In this document: positions 37,158 to 49,118 of the stretch, one piece after another
Layout: each line of letters opens with the position of its first letter
Numbering within the stretch: position 1 is the stretch's first letter
Assembly (NCBI GenBank): GCA_037013685.1
Contig: CM072896.1
Location: 10,109,444 to 10,173,443, forward strand
Source of the DNA: Acridotheres tristis
Lineage: Eukaryota; Chordata; Aves; Passeriformes; Sturnidae
Length of the DNA: 64,000 nucleotides
Direction of reading: 5' to 3'
Position numbers and translations under genes: made by a program
Notes under the pieces: generated by a model
The model's database searches: none
What the model was told of the DNA's origin: nothing
Seen by the model: the letters and a program-made list of their open reading frames with translations, nothing else

Positions 37158-39503
37158 CTAAAAGACAGGCTAGATGATGAGGATTTAACTTTTTTTCCCC
37201 CTATCCTTTCAGAACATAGTTGTCTTTTATTCCTACTGCAGTTTAGCCCCTCATGCCACCTTCCCAAGCAGCAGGTCAGACCAAGGGTGCTGAGAGGCTA
37301 TCAGAAGGGCTGTACTAAAATAAAATGTCTACTTTAAAAAAAATTAAAAAAAGAAAAGAAATCTCTAACATTTCTCCAAGTTCTATAAGATAGCATTGAG
37401 ACAGATTGTTTAATTGAGATGTCCTAGATAGTTTTCTCCCCAAAGGGCTTTTGATACAGAGCTTCTGGATGAGAAACTGAATAAATAAATGGCTGAATTT
37501 TATCCATTAATCTCTGTAGAAGTTTTAATGTGCAATAGTCACTGGTGTAATATTTGCTGAATCCCAGTAACTGTTTAATCTATAGTTTTATAACTGGATC
37601 TGGATGTTAATTTTATTTTTATGATTTTAGTTTTGATTAGAGTTTCAGTCATCCAAAATTTCATCTGTTCAGGTTAACTGCTGAGTAGCAAGTCAAGGAA
37701 GGGAATGGTTCTCTATGAGCTCATTGCCTGAGATTTGTTTAAATAAATTGCTTGGTGATTATTAATGAGTTATTCATTTCCAAGAAAGGTCAGAATCTTT
37801 AACACTTTATTTGAGAGTCTAAAATGAACAAGAACCATATTTAAGAATCTAAAGAAGAAAGTATGTGCAGTTACAGAAAATGATCATTTAATTTCACTCT
37901 TGGTTTTTTGACAAGCATGGACCTTCAATTCTTCATTCCTATGAACATTAAAGATAAGATCTTCTAAGGGCTTAAAGTGAATATCTAAAAATTTCAAGAA
38001 TGTATAATGATCTCCAAAGCATTTAAATTCATTATTAGCAAAGGAAAGTGCTTCATGCCTTTGTGATTGCAGTAGGGATTTAAATATAAAATTTTTTCTG
38101 AGTTTCCAGGCTTGTTTTATACCATAATACGTTCAATAATTTTGGTTAATTCTTTAATTCCCTTGAAATTAACTTCTTAAATGAGGATATTTTCCAGATC
38201 CTTAACTTCCAGTTTACAATGCTAAAAGACAATCGAAAATTTGACTTTTATCACTTTGACACACTAAAACTCCATTGACAGAGTGTTTTAGACCGTTAAG
38301 AAATTTATTAAGGAGATTAAATTATTGCCTCCAGTAACTGGTAAGGATAACAATACTCTTTTGACCCAGCAGTTCCAAAAGCACATATTAGAGTCTCCTT
38401 GGGCACTGTGAAAGTGCTCAGTGCTGTCTTTTAATTGTATTTTTGGAATAATTACACTATGAGGTGATCATTCTGTGCAATTTTACTTGTCTACTAAGAA
38501 TCTTTAAATCTTCAAAAGCTCTCATTTCACTTCAATAAACCTTTTCTCATTATATTGTTACAGAAAAAAAAAGGATAATATACAAAATTTAGCAAACCAG
38601 AAATTTTACTTTTTAACATTGGAATAATTCATTTTTAATTATTGAAATACTATCTGCATTATTGATGCTTCAGGCAAAACATGTAATAGCTGTGCTATAA
38701 ACAAAAAAAGGAGTATTAAATTTGTAATATACTTCAATTATGGTGACCCCGTTGGTAATCCCAGTGGGTTTTAGTGGGATCAGATAAAGACTGGGTATTT
38801 GATGAGCAAATGCTGGGCAGAAGGCTCACTCAATGTGCTCTCCTAGTCGTTCTTTGTAAATTAATTTCTAGTGCTCCTTTTCTGGCAACACTCAGCTTTC
38901 TTGCAGAATGGAACAGTGGAAGATAGGAGACAATTCTGTGAAAAATGTTTCTGACCTGATCCAAAGCATGAGCTAACATTTTTATATCCCAAAAGTTATA
39001 TTAATAATATAAAACTAAAAATAGGGGGTTATTTTGTATTGATTGAGTTGGAAAAACTGGATTTGATGGAAGCCAAGTAGCAGAAGAAGTTTAGAGGCTT
39101 GCATTTGGCTCACATAAGACATGACAGTGTTAATGCCAGTGCAAACTACTGCAGTTTACAGGTGAGTCACTCAAATTAACGCTGAGGCTGTGACTGATTG
39201 CTGAACATTTGAGGTCTTACCAGCAATTACTGGTAGAAGGTAACATTTACATCTAAATGAATGCTCTGCTTCCATTTCCCTATCTGTAAGGTGATGCATC
39301 CTATGAAAGATTTTTTTTTAACTCGTGAAATTAGGAGACTGTTTTTGTTCTTTGTCTGCTTTTTCGTTGTTGTCTCTATGTTTGTCTCTCATAAATTTGT
39401 GCCCTTGGCCAATCGATGAGGAGAATGATAGGAGCACATGGCTGTGCTTGATAAAAGCAGAGATCCCAGAGTAAAAAGGCACAGACTGGCTCCAGAGGCA
39501 CTT

Positions 39504-39735
39504 GTGGAACTCCTCTAATCCAGCCCCCTGCTAAACCAGGTTCACCTAGAGCAGTTTACACAGAATCACATCTAGGCAGGTTTTGAGTATCTCCAGAGAA
39601 GAAGATTCTTCTGGCAGTCTGTTCTACTGCTCTGTCACCCTCAAAGTAAAGAGGTTTTTCCTCATATTAAGATGGAACTTGTTGTGTTCAGTTTGTGTCC
39701 ATTTCCCCTTGTTCTGTTGCTGGGATGCTTTAGTC
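39504..39735 (-). mobile_element. CR1 LINE 3' fragment (truncated)
   Basis: The + strand shows the reverse complement of the CR1 3' region in the expected order. First comes AGCCCCCTGCTAAACCAGG, then TTCACCTAGAGCAG, then GGCAGGTTTTGAGTATCTCC, then a CAAAGTAAAGAGGTTTTTCC block, then a TCAGTTTGTGTCCATTTCCC block. The element therefore lies on the minus strand. It lacks its 5' end, as nearly all genomic CR1 copies do, and the terminal short repeat is not clear. Many mismatches to the family pattern suggest an old insertion. It is non-functional. ORFs across this stretch belong to the repeat. Confidence 0.85.
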
Positions 39736-42550
39736 CTACTTGGTCACTCTCAGAAAAAAGTGATTCATCGTGACTCTCCAAGAACAATCCTTTTCCTGTG
39801 GATAAAAGATTTCATTTTCCCCCATTATATTGCTTGTTTGTAATCATTAGAGATTGGCTTATGGGTGAGGAATAGAATTTAATATCCCTATCAAAGTTGC
39901 TATTATTCATTACATTTTTTCTATGACATCCAGACTGAGAGGCAAGAAAGGCAGAGCATGGAAAAAGATCTTAAACTGAAAGCAGAAATCTAAAGGCAAC
40001 AGAAGAATGATACTGCTATACATATACATCAGGCCAGAGAAAAAGGTGAGCTAGAAGAGTTTAAAGTTTCCTTGCCTTTCTATACCAAGATTAGTATTTC
40101 TCATAACCAATCTTTCCTTAATTAGAAAGAAGAAAATGAGATGTGGATTTATTTCTACATATTGATCCTGTTTAGCTTACTACAGTAAATAAGAAAAAAG
40201 CATATGATGAATTCTGATAATAATGGATGTTTAGATAAAAAAAATTACTTACATTAACACCAACAGAATGTACCAGTAGAATATTACATTCTGTTTTTCC
40301 ATTAAAAAGGGACTCTTTTTTCATACCAAGACATTTACAGCATACTTTGTCTTTTCCAAATGCTACAGTCTGTGTAGCTGAATTCCTTGGTTTCCCATGC
40401 CATCTTCTTTTCCAACCATAGCCTCCTATGACAGATTTTCAAAGAGATTTCATCTGTGTCTCCATCAACAGGCATAAATATTTACCTTTAATATCAAGTC
40501 TAAATTGAGGATAAACGTCTCCTTTCATTCTGAATTCAGCGGGGTAAAAATGACAGGCTGATATTCCACCTAGAATTTGTCTGTAAGGGCACCACCTTTC
40601 CTCAGGGGTCTGGTGCCCCTTCTCGGCCCAGTTCTGCCTCCCTGTGTGCCAGGCTCCTGTTGTGATTAGCACCCTGCAGACTTTGAAGAAAAGCAGCCAC
40701 CATGCCCCAAAATACCTGATGATTGTAGTGCTGAGAGAGACCAGCTAACTCCCTCAAAACACCAAACAAATGAGTGAAGAGTAACCCAGATGCTTTTTAA
40801 AGGGGGCTGGGGACTTTCAGTGTGCTTCTTCCTCCTGGGCATTGCAATTTACAGCATGCAAGGTGGAGTCTGGGGGAGTCTTTCAGTGGTGTCAGCAGGG
40901 TCTGATGGGGCTGTGATGGGTCTCTCAAGCACTTAGACCTCTCTGGTTGATGGTTTCTGTCTATGGAGCAGTGAGAAATGGCTTAAAATCTTTAAACAAT
41001 ATCTGAAGAGAAGTAGCAGCAAGTGACATGTGAGTGTCCCTGCTGTTGGGGAAGTGGATGAAGCAAGGGGGGAAGGTCCCTGTTACCCTCCTTACCAGCT
41101 CCTGTCTGCACAAGCTTCTTTTATAGAGAGAGGGTGCTGGGACACAGCACACAGCAAATTTTGCAGGGCTATCAGAAACAGTCCACTCAGTTCTCCTGCT
41201 TGTCAATGGGAAAAGTAAATTGGAAGAAAAGTTCTGTCTCTCAAGTAATAAAACTTTGATAAAAGCTGGGGTAATGATCAAATACTTCCAACCCAGTCAA
41301 GCATTTCTAGTAAGTGCTACCCAAAGTGCTACTCATTCTTTAAGGAAGAAAGCATGTCTCTGGTCTCTTATCTATTTCATAGATAAGATTTGAAGTATTT
41401 CTCAAAGACTTGCCTGTCTCAAAGACAACTTTTTCCATGCACTGGTTTTTACTAATATCAAAATTTCCTTTGACCCCAGTGGTATAAAATTAGTCTTTAA
41501 AATTTTATTCATCAAGACCTTCCAGATTTATATATTACAAATTGCTGTAGTGATTCCTCAAAAAAATTGATACCAACAAAAATTTCACAGCACTGGTGAG
41601 AGAGAAAAGTAGATAACAAATCAGGGTAAATATTACAGTCTTTAATACATAGCCTTCTCATTGAGATAAACTCAAATTCTTATTTCAAAAAAGCAGTATT
41701 TGGCCTAGTGAGGCAAACTGCTTTCTGCCTTTTCTGAGAGAGCAGTGAAATGAGAAATCCAGTTTATATCTGCCTTTTTCACCAGTCTTGGGAGCACAAA
41801 CCATTTTAAAGTGGACTGCAATTGCCCTTGGCTATACAGATTAGTGCTCAAAAATGGAGAAAAAGGCCTGTGTCCCACTTTCAAATTGTTGACATCTTGT
41901 ACTGGCAAAGAAAAAGGGTCTGAAAGGAGACCCAAAATAAATTAGAGGCTTAGAGGAAGAGGCAAGGCCAGAAAATATGTAGCAGTTGAAAGAAGTAGCA
42001 GGCTGAAAGTTTCTGTGAGGCTAGAAAAAGTAGAGATGAAAGGGTTTGGCAGACCCAAAGGTCACTGGAATTCCAGAATAAAATTCAGGCTGAACAGAGG
42101 TGGGGAGAGTAGTGCACCCGAGGCAGGAAAAAAGTAGAGGCCAAAAGTGGCCTCAAATGTCAGGATGCTGGAAATAAACCAGTGATCCAAGGGGGTTGGA
42201 GGGTGTCAGTAGAGGCTAAAGGGGTTAGAAGGACAAAAAGAGATGGAGGTTCCTGTGATTGAACAAATCTGTTTGTGCAGAAACTTCCCCTGTAAGTTGT
42301 CTGGCATGGGATGGCAGCTTGTCTTCCTTAATTCATTTTTTTCTGAAAATTAATCTACATTAATTCATCCAACTGCAACTATTTCTCACTTCGTATCTCA
42401 CACTCCTGCTTTGGAAGATGTTCTGGGGAAGCCTTATTAACTATTAGTATTTTTATGTCCCTAGAGAAAATTAACCCCACTTGCTCTTTAGCGTTAAAAT
42501 TGAGCCATAACAGTGGTTTGGATTTATTGAAAAGGAGATATATATGTGTG

Positions 42551-42553
<3 letters not shown>

Positions 42554-42583
<30 letters not shown>
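42554..42583. repeat. (AT)n microsatellite
   Basis: An uninterrupted run of 15 AT units is flanked by short TG-rich and TATG-rich segments, a typical compound dinucleotide repeat. Confidence 0.95.
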
Positions 42584-42591
<8 letters not shown>

Positions 42592-44887
42592 CAGAAGAAG
42601 TGATTCTGGCCTTCCTCTGAAGAGATAAATGGTATATCTGAGCAGCCATTATAAAATCCACACAGCTTGAGTGTACTGGGAGTGGCTGGGATCAAGTTTA
42701 CTTTTTCCATCATGCCTGTGATGGTTCTGGATTTGTCATTAGAAGTGGTGATAAAAGTCCAGTGTTTTGTGTAGAACAGGGCTAGCACAGTATCAAGACT
42801 TTTCTGCACCAGCTGGGGTATCACTGTAGAGAATTGCATGCAGTGCCTCAGAACAAGAGGATTTTAGATAGAGCATTTGACAACTCTGACACTTAGCACA
42901 TGTTGATGGTGTCAATGCCTTGGGTGGAGGCTGCAGCAGCACTAACCACCACTCAGTACAGTAATTCTGAGTTATTTCATATCCAGGTTTTAGATTTTGG
43001 TGGATAACCACTCTTCTGCACAGCAGGAGGGGAAGGGATGGGAATGAAGATAACTGAAGGCCCTGTCTCTATCTGGCAGCACATGTACAGAAATTGCCCC
43101 TGACGTGCCCAGCATTTAGCAGTGAAGGACATCACACTGTTAATTCCACCCAAAGAATGAATATTTTTACTAATACACTGTTGCTGCCATTTCATACAAA
43201 GCCCACTGATCTCAGTCTATTAAATGAATAATAGGCTCTTGAAAGTCCAGAGGAGATGGAATGGGAGACAAACACGAGGGTATCTCAGGTAAGCAGGGGA
43301 TTGGAATGTCCTGTGTGTGTGTGAAGAGGATGAGAGAACAGGTTGTTTCAGGAGAGCATGCAGAGCTGTCATGACACCTTCCTGTCTGAATTAGTAAGAC
43401 TCAGAGCCCTGTGCTGAAGGAAGGATGCAGATTTTCCAAATTTAGAAGTCCGTATAGAGCACATTTTCTTCTTGATGCTTTCCTGTGACAGTCAATTCCA
43501 GCTGACAGTAGGAAGAAAACAAGTGTGCTGAATAAACCTTATTATAGTAAAAGTTTTATCTTTTAATGTGCAATATCTGCATTTCTGGGGAAAAAAACCC
43601 CAAACAACAAAGACACAAAAAACCAAATCAACCAAGTTTATAATAAACTGTATAATTGTAATGTTTTGCAAGAAATAATGTCATACAAAAACATTCAGAA
43701 TTTCTGTATTTTAAAGTGTATAAATGCGTTTTATTTTAGAGAACTAAAGATGGACTAATCAGCTTCTTACACTGCTTTTGTTTTTATCTCTTTATTTTCC
43801 ACAATAATTAGGACACAAAAACCGGTTTTTTTTAAATTGTTAAGGCCTCTCAGCTTGACCAGAACTGCCACTTTCACTCAAACAAAACACAGCTGAAAAA
43901 AGGAAAAAAGAATAACAGTGACAATTTAAAATCATTTCCAAGCCATCTTGTCTGTCAAATCAAAAGTGGATCAGTGTTTTCGTGTTTAAAATGTGTTAAT
44001 AACATGGCAGGCTGCAAGTAAAAATAGTCCTTATCCTATGCCCAATGTGTATTTGTATCCTATTAACCTATTTCCTTAGCCTCAGGAAACCAAGGGATAG
44101 AAATGTAGCTCATTGTCTGCTTTAAACACATAAGCTGCCCACTTGGGCAAAAATAGCTGTACATCCACCTAAGCCCATAAAAGTAACAACACAGGCCAGT
44201 GAGCCAACCATCTGAAACTTAGGAAACTGAAAACTCCTTAAATGATTTTTCTGGGGCAATTGTGGCCAATAAGTGCATTTAAGAAGACTTTTAAGCAATT
44301 TGTAAAGAGAGGAAAGGATCAAGTTTTCAACCCAGGTCAGTGCTAAGGTATTTTGACCGGCCCAGTCCTGGAAGTAATAGCAGACCCGTGAAGAAAGCTG
44401 CTGTGAAGTCTGCAAAGCAACCTCGAGTAGAGGGTTGAAGCATATTCCTTCACGTCCTTGAAACATATATTTAATGTTTCTGGTGTTGAAGGATCTCTTT
44501 CCATGACAGCAGTTTCATTTGACTAGTCAAGAGCTTTGAGTACTGAGGGGCACAGGGGCACCTTGAAAACTGGCTGTGTTTTATATACAAACTTGAGGAG
44601 TATAAACAACTTTTCAAATGTGTCATTGTTATTGAACTCACAGTCAGAGGCTGTGCTGATTATTGTCCTAATAAATCTCAGCTGTGCAAAGCTCAGATCA
44701 AGATTGAGCACCCTGTTGCCATGTATTTTAACTGGAATAAGAGAGCAGTGCAGGGGGGAAAATACTCATTGGAACCATCAGATTTCTCTTTAATATACAT
44801 TGTCTTGGCACTATTCTAGAAAAACCTCACAGAGGGCTGACTGGCTCTAAACCACCTTGGATTAGCAGTGTATCTTTACAAGATGCT

Positions 44888-44923
44888 CTACTCTTCAAAG
44901 AGTAGAACCTCTTCTTAGAGGTT
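44888..44923. repeat. Two adjoining perfect hairpins
   Basis: CTACTCTT (44888-44895) pairs with AAGAGTAG (44898-44905). Directly after it, AACCTCT (44906-44912) pairs with AGAGGTT (44917-44923) around a TCTT loop. The two stems touch without a spacer. They lie about 300 bp upstream of the exon at 45221. Confidence 0.7.
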
Positions 44924-45220
44924 CTCCTTCTGAAGCTGTTACAGCTCCAGTCAAGTCTTATTGCAGCTTAAGAAAAGATTGCAGTGCTTTTTTTATTGTA
45001 AAAGTATTCATTACACACATGGCTGCCAACTGCTACTGGAAATTATTGCCCCAATGGTAAATATTTAACTCTATTTTATCTCACTTAGATTTTACTCATT
45101 AAGATTCCATACTGATGTTACCAAAAGCCAGCAACTGGTTATGTTTGGTACATTACATAATTGTAGGGAATAGATATGGATGGAGCTTATTTTTGTTTGT
45201 TCTTTTCCACTCTTTTGAAG

Positions 45221-45375
45221 AGATCGAGATTCAATGTGCTGCTGTATGTCCATTGTTCCCGAGTTGTGATAAAATACAACTTCCTCAAATGCAACATTTT
45301 CATGAGAAATTGAAAACCATGCAGCAGATGTACCAACAACAGAACCAAATTAATAGAATACTGCAAGTATTGGAG
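45221..45375 (+). CDS. Exon 10 (phase 1-0, 155 bp), Gln-rich helical segment
   Basis: A T-rich tract ending TCTTTTGAAG is followed by 155 bp with one open frame, then a GAG/GTACAT donor. The first two bases AG complete a Glu codon begun by exon 9. It encodes EIEIQCAAVCPLFPSC, then DKIQLPQMQHFHEKLK, then TMQQMYQQQNQINRILQVLE. The last 30 or so residues lack Pro and Gly and have leucine, isoleucine or methionine at helical spacing, which suggests an amphipathic helix or short coiled coil for protein contact. This is composition-based inference. No named family is recognised. Confidence 0.6.
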
Positions 45376-46504
45376 GTACATTTGATATAAAATCATAGTA
45401 ATCTTGTTTGGTAGCATGAATTTCTCTTTACCACCAGGTTACCTTGAGTGATATTTCAGAGCTTCCTAACTGTGGTCTTGCTCAAAGGCCATTAATGTAA
45501 GTGCTATGGTGACATTTTCCATGTGAATTGGCTGCTGTGGGGAAGGCTGGATCTGGAGCAGCACCATCAGCTGTTCTCATGACCAGCCAAAGACAGACAC
45601 TGACTGAATGACTTTAACACTCCTGTCTCCTACAGCTCCTCTTCTATCATTCCCATAAAGCACTGGCCATTTCTCCAACAATTAATGGGTATATAATAGC
45701 AATTTTACTAGAGTATAAACAGAGGTGTAGCACTTGAATTGGCACAAGAGGCCTAAATAATTGCTGTAAGACCACTGACCTTTATGTTATTTTACTGTAT
45801 GGTCTTTTACTGAAGTTAACCTTACTGAAGAGAAATAACTTGAGTACCTGGCTTCAGTTAATTGTCTAGTGAAAAGAAGTGCTAATAAATTGCCCCATTC
45901 CAAGGCCAGGCATTGCAAGAAAATCCACTTGTTACTTATCTTGAAATGCTCAGTTAGCAGAAGTGGTATCCTCGACTTTAAAAAGATATCCAGCCTTAGA
46001 AAATTGTGTTTAAAAAAACATATGTAATGGAAAAGCTTGCAAACAGGGAAAGATGGATTAGATTAGATCTTTGCTGATACAATACCTTATTTTGGTAGCT
46101 ATCTTTCCCTTGAATTCAGTCAAAAGATGATCATATTAAATAGCTGTAATTACATCCTTGATGCCCTATTCCACTCTATGCCAGATATATATTTCCATGC
46201 AGCTCAAAGATCTGTAATAGTTTTCAGTCCCGAATGTACTTCTGCTGTTCATTTCTTTATGAGATTTCTTCTTTTGGGAAAATGAAACCCAGCAGAAGAC
46301 AGCATACCAAAAATAATGAGCTTTTCTCATTTTGGTCCTAATTATTTGGGTTTTATTTCATAGCAATTTTTAAATGCTACAGTTTAAACTATTCATTTGC
46401 TTTTTCCACTATTCTGACTCTCTCAAAATAAGTCGAATAGAAATGAGCCTAAAACACAACCACACAATATATTAAAGCCAAGAATAATGGAAACTGAAGC
46501 ACAT

Positions 46505-46546
46505 TTCTAGCTATCATTCCTCATGGATTCTAGCTATCATTCCTCA
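46505..46546. repeat. 19-bp direct repeat, period 23
   Basis: Two identical copies of TTCTAGCTATCATTCCTCA lie at 46505-46523 and 46528-46546, separated by TGGA. This is a small, recent tandem duplication, since the copies have not diverged. Confidence 0.9.
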
Positions 46547-47439
46547 GTCGAATATTAATATGGCACTCCATAGTTTGTTGATGCTGGTCTTTATGGTTTC
46601 TTTTTTTTTAAGTCCCTGGTCTTTTTCTGAATTAATTCATTCAAAACCATTAATATTCCACCTGCAGAGATACTATTAAGCCATAGAGCTTAAAGAAAAT
46701 ATGAAGGGTTCTGCTATAGCTTTCTGAATAAGGATTTCTGAATTCCTGCCTATATATTTAACACATTCTCTACTGAAAAGTAGCACTAGGAAAATATAGA
46801 GCAAGAAACACATGGAGCTATACACAGAGAGAATATATAATGTTGGTCTAATCTTCAGGGATTCACTATAAATAATTTCTTCTGAAGATGTGTATGTCTC
46901 TCTATTATCCAGACATATTTAAATGCAATTCAATGAAAATCAGATGAAGAGGAGGAATTTCCAGCAGGATCTATCTTATTTGAAGGAATTATCATTGCTG
47001 CTATTGGTTTGTTGGTTGGGGTTTTTTTACAGCAGGAAATACTGTTAGAATTCTGCACTGGAGAGAGTGTGGTAAATCTTCATGAACATCATGCTGAACT
47101 CACCCCATTTTAATTCCTGCTGCAGCAAATAGTCCAAGGTTGATGCTGTGTTCTCCATGTTTGCTCATGAGACTTATTATCCAAGTCACTTCCCCAGCAA
47201 AGGTTAATTTGGGGTGAACAGTTTCCATTGCAGGGCTGATAAAAATGGCACCTGGGAGCTCGTGTCTTTATCCACATCGAGGGTGTCAGGGCCCGGATTG
47301 TGCTCTGTGCACACAGGGCAAATGTATCATTTGCTGAGCATCTAGACACTGTGATAAGGACATGACACCAAAACCAAAGACAAACTAGTCAGATGTAAAC
47401 TCTGTTTCCTTGTCCCTTACTCTGCTAAGAAAGAAAAAA

Positions 47440-47442
<3 letters not shown>

Positions 47443-47489
<47 letters not shown>

Positions 47490-47497
47490 GTAATAAA
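47443..47497. repeat. (AAT)n microsatellite
   Basis: A run of about 15 pure AAT units is followed by one G interruption and two further partial units. The poly-Leu reading on the opposite strand is an artefact of the repeat. Confidence 0.95.
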
Positions 47498-48084
47498 TTA
47501 CTCCCGGTTCCAAAACTCAGTGATGATAAGAAGACTGTGACATTTCCAAACAGGACTTCAGTGAACCTGTATTGTTCATGGAGTTTTGACAAGCTCAAGA
47601 GTAATTCTATTGATCTAGAAAAGCTTTTTTCAGCTTTTAAGGAGTAAAGAAAATTGAGTTTCTTCAACTATAATATTTGTCACAGTTTCTTGTCAAGAGA
47701 CTGAAATAAGTGAGACTATGTAAAGCTGAACAAAAACTGGCTGATTTTTTCACATTTTCTTGGCCATGGCTCCTTTAAAATGGAACAATTTTTCTAAAAC
47801 TTAACTGTCCTCACTGAGATCAGATAAAAATTGTTCTAGGACTTCCATGAATAACTTTTTGCTCCATACCACAGACAGATGAAATGTACAGCTTCCAGAT
47901 TAACAGCCTAACCAAACCCTACAATTCACAGCAGGCTGCAGACAATTCATGATATTTAAAAAATAATAAATTAAAAGAAAAAAGCCAAAAGTCTGCACAA
48001 TGTCTGCTTGCACACTGCCATAGACCTTTTGAAAACAATGTCATTTCATTAAAACAATTTTGTCTGGTGACATAAAATACTACT

Positions 48085-48119
48085 TATAGTATTTACTATA
48101 GTATACAGTTTATACTATA
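48085..48119. repeat. Overlapping TA-rich palindromes
   Basis: TATAGTA (48085-48091) pairs with TACTATA (48094-48100). An overlapping pair, TATAGTATA (48097-48105) and TATACTATA (48111-48119), has a 5-base loop. The two hairpins share bases 48097-48100, so only one can form at a time. Confidence 0.75.
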
Positions 48120-48691
48120 CTGCAAAACTATTAATGCAGACGTCACTTTCAAATTTACAGGAAAAGCAAAGATGCCTAAGATTTTTATTAATAAATAATC
48201 TTTTAGAACTCTAATTCCAGGTTATTGTCATATTTGCAGATTAAATTCACTTCTGTTGCTCTGTGAAGCTCTGTGTCTTTCAGAGGTTTTAAGTTGTAGG
48301 TCTTATTGACATTGAGTTAACTCAAATATTTCCTCAAGTGATGATAGTACAAGTCCTGAGAGTTTCCTTATACATAATGCAATTTAATATGGACAGTTTA
48401 AGGGGCTGATTCATCCTGGGATTTAAACCTGGAGTAGGCTCATTTCAAGCCAGCAAGACTATCTAAATTGAGAAAACAAAGCAGAGTACTTAATATCTGA
48501 CATTGAGACCTAAAATAGGAATCCAGAAATAGATCTGTAACTGCAGTTCTCTAAAACTGTCTGCTAGATCATCAAAATTTGTCTTAATTAGGAATTAATA
48601 TGTTATTTACTGAGGATTTGCCTTTTTTTTTCTTTTTTGTAGTTTGTACAGTTTTTGATTTGCATATTTTAAAAAACAAATCAAAATTTAG

Positions 48692-48748
48692 GTGGAGGAA
48701 ATGCCCGCTCAGCATCTGTCTCCCTGTGCCAACTGCCCAGAGCCCAGG
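48692..48748 (+). CDS. Exon 11 (phase 0-0, 57 bp), Cys/Pro-rich
   Basis: A TTTAG acceptor with a poor AT-rich tract is followed by 57 bp and a strong AGG/GTAAGG donor. GC content jumps to about 60 percent from a very AT-rich flank, which is the main sign of an exon. In the frame set by exon 10 it encodes VEEMPAQHLSPCANCPEPR. All three frames are open, so the frame comes only from the neighbours. It is a multiple of three and could be skipped without a frameshift. Confidence 0.55.
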
Positions 48749-49118
48749 GTAAGGGCAAAGTGAAGACCATGGAGAAGAATTTGAGCACCAGAATGTACAG
48801 TCTCCATTTATTCCCTTTTTTTACAAAATTGCAGATTATATTTGGGGGTAAACTATCCAAATATTATTCATTTTTTTCCTCAGATTGCCTAGATTTGACA
48901 AGCTATCAAACAAAAAGGATCACTCTTGCTAAAAAATGGTATTTTTGTAAAAAGAGATGCCATTATAGTAGAATAGATTTAGAGCATTTAATTTCTTACT
49001 TTTATTTCAATTAAAAAAAATATAAAACCCCAAACAAACAAAAATTTCCCCACCCCATGAGTCTACCTGAAACACCACTAGAAGTCAGACTTACTTTTAA
49101 GCTTTCTTTTTTTCACAG
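48749..49118 (+). other. Short intron (370 bp)
   Basis: AT-rich intron ending in GCTTTCTTTTTTTCACAG, the best pyrimidine tract of the 3' end of the gene. An ORF at 48760-49014 lies entirely inside it and has no support as coding sequence. Confidence 0.5.

Larger units (their letters stand above)
25606..45220 (+). other. Long intron (about 19.6 kb)
   Basis: This interval lies between two exons whose phases match. It is AT-rich, with one CR1 remnant (39504-39735), an (AT)n microsatellite (42554-42583), a back-to-back hairpin pair (44888-44923), and GC-richer patches near 29.4-29.6, 31.1-32.0, 34.85-35.06, 41.0-41.2 and 42.9-43.1 kb. The many ORFs in those patches overlap on both strands and resemble no family. 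An antisense exon-like segment at 27872-28007 and a doubly open block at 36780-37157 are entered separately. Otherwise I see no gene or RNA. Confidence 0.5.
45376..48691 (+). other. Intron
   Basis: AT-rich intron. It holds a 19-bp direct repeat (46505-46546), an (AAT)n microsatellite (47443-47497) and a TA-rich palindromic cluster (48085-48119). I see no exon or RNA gene. Confidence 0.5.

Noticed and set aside
39270..39300. TTTCCCTATCTGTAAGG as a MIR SINE remnant
   Set aside because: The resemblance is limited to one short block with no flanking match, so it is too weak to call.
47425..47667. Minus-strand ORF with a poly-Leu tail
   Set aside because: The Leu run is simply the translation of the (AAT)n microsatellite.
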